Positions 55,496 through 60,323 of a stretch of 60,323 bases of DNA are shown here, one piece after another. The notes under the pieces are model-generated. The model searched no databases. It saw only the letters and a program-made list of their open reading frames with translations, and had not been told where the DNA came from. The stretch covers positions 1 to 60,323 of the forward strand of contig NZ_MLBG01000015.1 in the NCBI RefSeq assembly GCF_001936595.1. The letters run 5' to 3'. The position numbers were made by a program, and so were the translations under genes. This DNA is from Desulfovibrio sp. DV. Its GTDB lineage: Bacteria > Desulfobacterota > Desulfovibrionia > Desulfovibrionales > Desulfovibrionaceae. Position 1 is the stretch's first letter. Each line of letters starts with the position of its first letter.

Positions 55496-56413
55496 CTAGA
55501 TATCGCCCAGGGCGGCCTTGAAGCGGGCGGCCCGGACAGCCGGTTCGTTCACCTCGGCCACGCGGGCCAGGTTGGCCAGTTCGCTGATGCGGTCGCCAGG
55601 AGCGGGATGGGTCTTGGCAAAGTCCGCCCCGCCCGGAGACAGGCGTTTTTGCATTTCGGCCAACATGCCCGGCAGACCGGACGGGTTGTAGCCGGTGCGG
55701 GTCAGGATGGACACGGCGGCCTTGTCGGCCTGGTATTCCAGGGTGCGGGAGTAACCGTTGTTGACCATGGTGGTCATGATGTCGCCGATGGAATCGGCGA
55801 AAAGGCTGCTCAGCTGGGACAGTTGCCCGCCGCCGGCGTGCTTGACCGCCTCGCCGCCGATGATGCCCAGGGCTTGGGTGGTGCGGGCGCGTTTGATGGC
55901 CCGCAGCGCGTCCTTGTTCTGGACGTGGGCGATCTCGTGGGCCAGGACGGCGGCCAGGGCGTTTTCGCCGGAGCAGCAGCGCACCATGCCGCGGGTGATG
56001 AAAATGAGCCCGCCGGGCGCGGCAAAGGCATTGATCTCGGCCGAATCGAGGATGAGGAAGTGATACCCGCCATAGGTCTGGGGCATGTCCGAGAACATGG
56101 ACAGGGCCTGGCCCACCTCGTTGACGTAGGCGTTGGCCGCGGCGTTGTTGTAGGGCTGGTATTTGGCCAGAAGCGTCGCGCCGACGGCCCGGCCGATGTA
56201 GTATTCCTGCTGCGGGTTGAAGTCTTCGGCGGCATGGGCCACGGCCGAGGCCCCCTTGACGGCCGAGGCGGCATAGTCGCCGACGGGCACGCCGGCAACG
56301 CTGCCGCCAAAGGAACCAAGGGCCTGGGAAAGGGCCTCGGGGTTGCGGCAGCCGGCCAGGGCCAGGACAGCCAGGGCCAGGACGGCGCAGGCAATCAGGC
56401 TACGCGGTTTCAT
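55496..56413 (-). CDS. M48 metalloprotease lipoprotein
   Basis: A 305-residue exported zinc protease. MKPRSLIACAVLALAVLALAGC is a signal with lipobox LAGC. The HExxH site is LAHEIAHVQNKDAL and the third ligand lies in YQADKAAVSIL. It has no TPR domain, so it is closer to LoiP/YcaL than BepA. Such envelope proteases degrade misfolded outer-membrane proteins. It overlaps the SH3 protein gene by four bases (ATGA), and a GC hairpin lies between it and the cyclase. Confidence 0.92.
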   Translation of the reverse strand: MKPRSLIACAVLALAVLALAGCRNPEALSQALGSFGGSVAGVPVGDYAASAVKGASAVAHAAEDFNPQQEYYIGRAVGATLLAKYQPYNNAAANAYVNEVGQALSMFSDMPQTYGGYHFLILDSAEINAFAAPGGLIFITRGMVRCCSGENALAAVLAHEIAHVQNKDALRAIKRARTTQALGIIGGEAVKHAGGGQLSQLSSLFADSIGDIMTTMVNNGYSRTLEYQADKAAVSILTRTGYNPSGLPGMLAEMQKRLSPGGADFAKTHPAPGDRISELANLARVAEVNEPAVRAARFKAALGDI

Positions 56414-56892
56414 CGCGCCCCTCCCTGCGGTTTGACGTCGCCTTTGTTCAAAAAGGCGATCAGGGCGGCAGCGTCGTAGTGCACCCGCTCCATGGCGTCG
56501 ACAGCGGCGAAGTTGCCGCCGTGGCTGCGCTTGTAATCGGCCTCGACTTCAGCGGAAAAGCCCTTGCCGGCCAGGGCCATTTCCTTGCCCGACACGCTGC
56601 CGGGTGCGGCCGAGCCGCCGGACATGGCCAGTTTGTCCGTGGAAAGCGCGGTCTTGTGCATCCAGCCGGCCACGCCTCCGGGCAGCGTCACCTTGGACCA
56701 GTCACCCTGCTCTTCCAACACGTCCACGGACTGGCCGTAGCCGGCCTTGGCCACGATCTTGCCCAGAAACGACGGGGTCTCGCGGACCTGCCCGTCGCGC
56801 ACCGACACGCTCATGACCTTGGCGGCAATGGCCCAGGCCGTGCCCAGGCACAGAGCCAGGGCCAGGGCCAGTACCAGTTTTCGACTCCTCAT
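56410..56892 (-). CDS. exported SH3-domain protein
   Basis: A 160-residue exported protein. The N-terminal helix MRSRKLVLALALALCLGTAWAIA is a signal peptide. A bacterial SH3 domain follows (VRETPSFLGKIVAKAGYGQSVDVLEEQGDWSKV, ending VAGWMHKTALS). The last ~60 residues are polar. SH3 domains often bind cell-wall peptides. Its coupling to the M48 lipoprotein protease suggests a joint envelope role, perhaps targeting. Start ATG has AGGCAGG some bases away. Confidence 0.85.
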   Translation of the reverse strand: MRSRKLVLALALALCLGTAWAIAAKVMSVSVRDGQVRETPSFLGKIVAKAGYGQSVDVLEEQGDWSKVTLPGGVAGWMHKTALSTDKLAMSGGSAAPGSVSGKEMALAGKGFSAEVEADYKRSHGGNFAAVDAMERVHYDAAALIAFLNKGDVKPQGGAR

Positions 56893-56994
56893 GCCTGCCT
56901 CCTTGGCGGCGTCCGAAGACGCCGGTTTCCGGCCCCTCCCCAGGCGCAGGCAGGCGGAGCCGGCATAGTGCCGAATAATCGTTACAACGCCGAA

Positions 56995-57882
56995 TTACCG
57001 TTTCACCGTGACCTTGGCCAACTGCTCGAAATACCGGATGATGCTGCCGTGGTCGTCCTCGCCGCAGCCATCGGCCAGCATGGCCTGCATGACTTCCATG
57101 ACCGAGGCGGTAAACGGCAGAGGCACATGCAACTCGTGGGCCGTCTGCATGACGTTGGCCAGATCCTTGGCGTGGAGCTTGATGCGAAAGCCGGGATCGA
57201 ACTTGCGGTCCATGACCAGCGGAGCCTTGGCGTCGAGCACCGTGCTGCCGGCCAGCCCCCCCCGGATGGCCTGATAGACCAGCTCCGGCTCCACCCCGGC
57301 CTTGGCGGCCAGGACAAAGGCCTCGGACATGGCTGCGATATTAAGGGCCACCACGATCTGGTTGGCGAGCTTGGCCACATTGCCGGCCCCGACCTCGCCA
57401 ACCCGGGTGACGGCGGCGGACATGGCCGAAAGCACCGGGGAAACCGCCTCGAAATCGGCCGCATCGCCGCCGACCATGACGGTCAGCGTGCCGTCAATGG
57501 CCTTGGGTTCGCCGCCGCTGACCGGGGCGTCGAGAAACCGCACGCCCTTTTCGGCCAGGGCCGCCGCTATCTCCCGGCTGGCCAGGGGGGCGATGGAACT
57601 CATGTCCACGACGTAAAGGCCCGGTCGCGCGCCGTGGACAACGCCGGCCTCGCCCAGAAGGACCTCGCGGACCTGGGGTGAATCCGGAACCATGGTGATG
57701 ACCAGATCGCTGGCCTCGGCCACGGCGGCCGGCGACGGGGCGTAGGCGGCCCCATGGCTGGTGACGGCCTCGACATTGGCCTTGGTGCGGCTAAAGACGG
57801 TCAATTGGTAGCCGGCCGCAAGCAGATTGCGGCACATGGGCTTGCCCATGATGCCCAGGCCGATAAAGCCTATTTTTTTCAT
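56995..57882 (-). CDS. garR: beta-hydroxyacid dehydrogenase (tartronate semialdehyde reductase / 3-hydroxyisobutyrate dehydrogenase type)
   Basis: A 295-residue NAD(P) enzyme of the GarR/MmsB family. The nucleotide motif is GFIGLGIMGKPMCRNL, substrate motif FLDAPVSGGEPKAIDGTL and the catalytic lysine in GAGNVAKLANQIVVALN. Length is normal. The substrate could be tartronate semialdehyde (glyoxylate route), 3-hydroxyisobutyrate or succinic semialdehyde. The next gene downstream in coordinates, hydroxypyruvate isomerase on the same strand, favours tartronate semialdehyde. The glyoxylate carboligase that would complete the route is not in this window. Confidence 0.9.
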   Translation of the reverse strand: MKKIGFIGLGIMGKPMCRNLLAAGYQLTVFSRTKANVEAVTSHGAAYAPSPAAVAEASDLVITMVPDSPQVREVLLGEAGVVHGARPGLYVVDMSSIAPLASREIAAALAEKGVRFLDAPVSGGEPKAIDGTLTVMVGGDAADFEAVSPVLSAMSAAVTRVGEVGAGNVAKLANQIVVALNIAAMSEAFVLAAKAGVEPELVYQAIRGGLAGSTVLDAKAPLVMDRKFDPGFRIKLHAKDLANVMQTAHELHVPLPFTASVMEVMQAMLADGCGEDDHGSIIRYFEQLAKVTVKR

Positions 57883-57955
57883 TCTTTTTCCTCATCCGTT
57901 CAAAAAGAGGGCTTGGCAACATATCGCACGAGCACGCAAACCTCTCGTTTATACA

Positions 57956-58041
57956 CTTCTCCCTTTGCAGGGGTCCGGGGGGATCATCCCCCCGGCCGCC
58001 GGAGGCATTCCCCCTCTTCTCCTTTTCGCACTCCCTCGGCC
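57956..58041 (-). repeat. palindromic element copy 17, read into hyi
   Basis: Minus strand: purine tract, GCCTCCGGCGGCC, GGGGGGATGATCCCCCC palindrome and CCCCTGCAAAGGG hairpin. The hyi frame continues through the first part and stops on the TGA in the middle of the palindrome. Confidence 0.9.
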
Positions 58042-58856
58042 GGAAGCATCCCCCTGTCCGTTCGTTGCCACTGCTCGCCGCAGGCCATGGCCGCCATCCA
58101 GCCAAGCGAGGCTCTGGTGTCCGGGGTGGGCACGTATTCCAGGCCGACAAACCCGCCATAGCCCAGACGGTCGAGTTCGGCAAAGAGAAAGGGAAAATTG
58201 ATCTCGCCGGTGCCGGGCTGATGGCGGCCGGGATTGTCGGCGATCTGGATATGGCTGATGCGGGGCAGGTTGGCGGCAAGCGTCCCGGCCAGCTCCCCTT
58301 CCTGGCGCTGGGCGTGGTAGACGTCGTACTGCATGGCGGCGTTGGGCCGGCCGACCGCGTCCAGAAGGGCCATGACCTGGCTCGTGCGGCAAAGGACAAA
58401 ACCGGGGATGTCGAAGCGGTTTATGGCCTCGATGACCAGGGTGATGCCTTTGGCGGCCAGGAGGTCGGCGGCGTAGGCCACGTTTTCGGCCAGGACGTCC
58501 AGGGCCCGGGCTTCGGTCACCCCCGGGGCCAGCTTGCCGGCCAGACAGTTGAGCCGAGTGACCCCCAGGGCCTTGGCATACTCCACGGCCAGGGGCACCC
58601 CGTCCCGAAATTCGGCCACCCGGGCGGGATCGGCGGCAATGCCCCGGTCGCCGGCCGCCCAGTCGCCGCAGGGCAGATTGAATAGCACCTGGGTCAGGCC
58701 GCTCTCGGCCAGAAGCCGGCGCAGTTCCGCGGCCGGGTAGGCGTAGGGGAACAGGTATTCGACGAACCGGAAGCCGGCGGCCCGGGCTGCGGCAAAACGC
58801 TCCGGAAACGGGAGCTCGGTAAAAAGCATGGTCAGGTTGGCAGCAAACCGTGGCAT
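57984..58856 (-). CDS. hyi: hydroxypyruvate isomerase with repeat-encoded tail
   Basis: A 290-residue TIM-barrel isomerase (hydroxypyruvate to tartronate semialdehyde). MPRFAANLTMLFTELPFPER is the family start; VIEAINRFDIPGFVL has the metal-binding glutamate, and QYDVYHAQ, HIQIADNPGRHQPGTGEIN and LEYVPTPDT continue it. GGGAGG precedes ATG 58856. The last ~18 residues (AEGVRKGEEGECLRRPGG) come from repeat copy 17, so the stop is inside the repeat. The dehydrogenase gene just beyond would reduce its product, giving glycerate. Confidence 0.9.
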   Translation of the reverse strand: MPRFAANLTMLFTELPFPERFAAARAAGFRFVEYLFPYAYPAAELRRLLAESGLTQVLFNLPCGDWAAGDRGIAADPARVAEFRDGVPLAVEYAKALGVTRLNCLAGKLAPGVTEARALDVLAENVAYAADLLAAKGITLVIEAINRFDIPGFVLCRTSQVMALLDAVGRPNAAMQYDVYHAQRQEGELAGTLAANLPRISHIQIADNPGRHQPGTGEINFPFLFAELDRLGYGGFVGLEYVPTPDTRASLGWMAAMACGEQWQRTDRGMLPAEGVRKGEEGECLRRPGG

Positions 58857-58866
58857 GAAACCTCCC

Positions 58867-60323
58867 TCAGGATTTATCGGAATGGGCGTCCGGGGTTTGC
58901 GCCCTGGCCGCGGCGGCCGGGTCGAAACAGGGCGCGCCGGACAGAAAGCAGGCCACCATGGTCTCGATACTGTCCTCGCTGACCATGAGCATGTCGGTTT
59001 GCCGGGTAAATTGCAAAAGCCGCCCCATATGGCCGAGCTTTTCGGCAATGATCTCGGGTGAAAACTTCTGGAACCGGCCGGACACCCGGTCCGAGACGGC
59101 CTCAACGGTAAAGCCCAGTTCGGCCAGGATGCGGCCGATGGCCCTGGCCCGGCGCGAGCGTTTGACGTCGTCGGCAGCGCCGCCGGAAAAGGAAAAGGTG
59201 ATGTAGTTCTTGTTGACGGTCTGGCCGCAGTAGCAGTCGAGCACGCCGTAGTGGTAGCCCACCCGCGAACTGAAGTTCAAGTATTTGTCGGAAATGATGG
59301 CGTAGGATTTCTCGCCGAAGCGGTCAGCCCCGGCCCGGGGCTGGGCAACGAGCTGTTCGGACATGACCGAAAGAAAGCCGCCGAGGTTGACCGGCCGCAG
59401 GGCCTTGGCCTCCTCGGACAGGACCAGCCCGGTCAAAAGCGCGGCAAAGGGGCGCGAGGCGATGTCGGCCGGGCGCACCCGGTGGCGGCCGGCGGCCTGT
59501 TCCTTGATGCCGCCGCCGAGGTCGATGATGTGCAGGTCAAGGCCGGTGGTGGCGTCCAGGGCAAAGGTCCCGCCGTGCTGGCCAGAGACGAGGTCGCTGA
59601 CGGCAAACATGCAGCCGTAGGACCATTCGTGCAGAAGCCGCGTCACGTCGTGCAGGCTGGTGCAGTTTTCCGGGCGAAATTCCGGGGCCTTGGGATTTAA
59701 AAGGGTCAGCGGCACGATGCGCCGGGCCACCTCGGCCAGGATGGCGTGGACCTGGGTGCCGGCCATGAGCGCCGGGGTCTCGGCCGCGTCGGCCAGCAGG
59801 CTCTCCACCCGGCCCCGGTAGACGCGCCCGGCCCCGACGTCCACGGTGACGACTTCGCCCGGCAGTAACAGCCGCGTGGCCCCTTCCAGGCCAAGCAGGG
59901 TCGGCACGCCGAACTCCCGCGACAGCGAGGCCATATGCCCGGTGACGCTGCCATGGTCGGTGACGATGGCCGCCGCCCGCTTCATGACCACCATGAACTG
60001 GGGCGAGCTGTGGGGGGCGACCAGCACCGCACCCTCGGGAAACCCGTCCAGGGCCTCCTCGGTCAGGGCCAGATAGACCGGGCCGCAGGCCATGCCGCTG
60101 GCCGCAGCCTGTCCGCCCTGGGCCACGATCTCATAGCCGGGCACGGGCGGGGCGGCATTCTGGGCCACGTCGGCCAGGGCGGTCAGCGGCCGGGACTGGA
60201 GAATGATCAATTCGCCCGCATCGTCCAAGGCCCACTCCATGTCCTGGGGCCGGCCGAAATGGCGCTCCAGGGCCAGTCCCCAGCCGGCCAGGGTGCGGGC
60301 CTGCCCGGCGGTCAGGCAGGGGG
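58867..60323 (-). CDS. PEP-synthase-like protein, 3' part with non-canonical C-terminus
   Basis: The gene enters from beyond the window; 485 codons are visible. The first segment reads FGRPQDMEWALDDAGELIILQSRPLT, the end of an ATP-grasp PEP_N domain. The swivelling phosphohistidine domain follows with TDHGSVTGHMASLSREFGVP. After it, the remaining ~330 residues do not look like the PEP/pyruvate TIM barrel of PpsA; SFSGGAADDVKRSRRARAIG and YHYGVLDCYCG are present instead. So it may be a divergent PEP-utilising phosphotransferase. The stop is 10 bases before the hyi start, so the genes are coupled. Confidence 0.82.
   Translation of the reverse strand, partial: PCLTAGQARTLAGWGLALERHFGRPQDMEWALDDAGELIILQSRPLTALADVAQNAAPPVPGYEIVAQGGQAAASGMACGPVYLALTEEALDGFPEGAVLVAPHSSPQFMVVMKRAAAIVTDHGSVTGHMASLSREFGVPTLLGLEGATRLLLPGEVVTVDVGAGRVYRGRVESLLADAAETPALMAGTQVHAILAEVARRIVPLTLLNPKAPEFRPENCTSLHDVTRLLHEWSYGCMFAVSDLVSGQHGGTFALDATTGLDLHIIDLGGGIKEQAAGRHRVRPADIASRPFAALLTGLVLSEEAKALRPVNLGGFLSVMSEQLVAQPRAGADRFGEKSYAIISDKYLNFSSRVGYHYGVLDCYCGQTVNKNYITFSFSGGAADDVKRSRRARAIGRILAELGFTVEAVSDRVSGRFQKFSPEIIAEKLGHMGRLLQFTRQTDMLMVSEDSIETMVACFLSGAPCFDPAAAARAQTPDAHSDKS

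Noticed and set aside
53330-56479. A 1049-codon open frame opposite the cyclase and M48 genes
   Set aside because: It crosses two real genes and a hairpin on the other strand; the composition (Gly, His, Gln) is that of an antisense frame.

Overview
The window is very GC-rich chromosomal DNA from an anaerobic, hydrogen-metabolising bacterium. The best guess is a Desulfovibrionaceae sulfate reducer of the Desulfovibrio/Solidesulfovibrio type. This rests on HydG with its TM1266-type regulator, many multi-domain sensor kinases, the gene content and orders, and GC-rich palindromic repeats behind many genes. The genus is an inference; no rRNA is present. There is no prophage, insertion sequence, tRNA or CRISPR array. 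About 47 protein genes fill most of the window.

Layout. 1-4.7 kb: a LytT/LytS-type two-component pair followed by a CstA-family carrier, the arrangement of pyruvate-sensing BtsSR/BtsT systems. 4.7-9.0 kb: a PAS hybrid kinase, then (divergent) the TM1266-type regulator and HydG, which matures [FeFe]-hydrogenase. 9.0-14.4 kb: two convergent gene junctions packed with long perfect hairpins, flanking a small membrane protein, a DJ-1/PfpI protein, a Cys-rich lipoprotein and ComEC. 14.4-20.6 kb: TrpS, an M50 protease, a CheY-like regulator, a ubiquitin-like sulfur carrier with a TtuA-type tRNA thiolase, a class V aminotransferase and two tiny genes. 20.9-29.7 kb: SerB, PhoU, a QueG-like ferredoxin, a 1048-residue membrane protein with an apparent PHP-type metal site, an old-yellow-enzyme oxidoreductase and small unknown genes. 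30.1-34.2 kb: PBP1A coupled to a CxxC-rich protein, and a peroxiredoxin coupled to a small possible winged-helix protein. 34.3-38.6 kb: the nitrogen module glnD, PII and amtB. 38.9-49.8 kb: signalling and surface-sugar genes, namely a REC-PAS-kinase with a decayed ATPase domain coupled to an FkbM methyltransferase, three glycosyltransferases, a histidine phosphatase and a CBS-PAS hybrid kinase with REC and Hpt. 50-60.3 kb: two divergent flavoprotein disulfide reductases lacking the usual His-Glu dyad, a CHASE2 adenylate cyclase, an M48 lipoprotein protease with an SH3 partner, a 3-carbon acid pair (hydroxyacid dehydrogenase and hydroxypyruvate isomerase) and the 3' part of a PEP-synthase-like gene.

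The most unusual signal is not a gene. Seventeen copies of a mosaic palindromic element lie in the window, 14 of them immediately 3' of a gene in a fixed orientation. They share a purine tract followed by GCCTCCGGCGGC (or, in class III, start at the stop codon) and then two to five perfect hairpins whose arms differ between copies but stay complementary. Where two genes converge, two elements often lie head to head. Two of these junctions carry additional 16-35 bp stems between constant flanks. One 74-nt nested palindrome is present at one junction and precisely absent at the same place in the other, as if hairpins were inserted or exchanged as cassettes. In two genes the element supplies the stop codon and a C-terminal tail.
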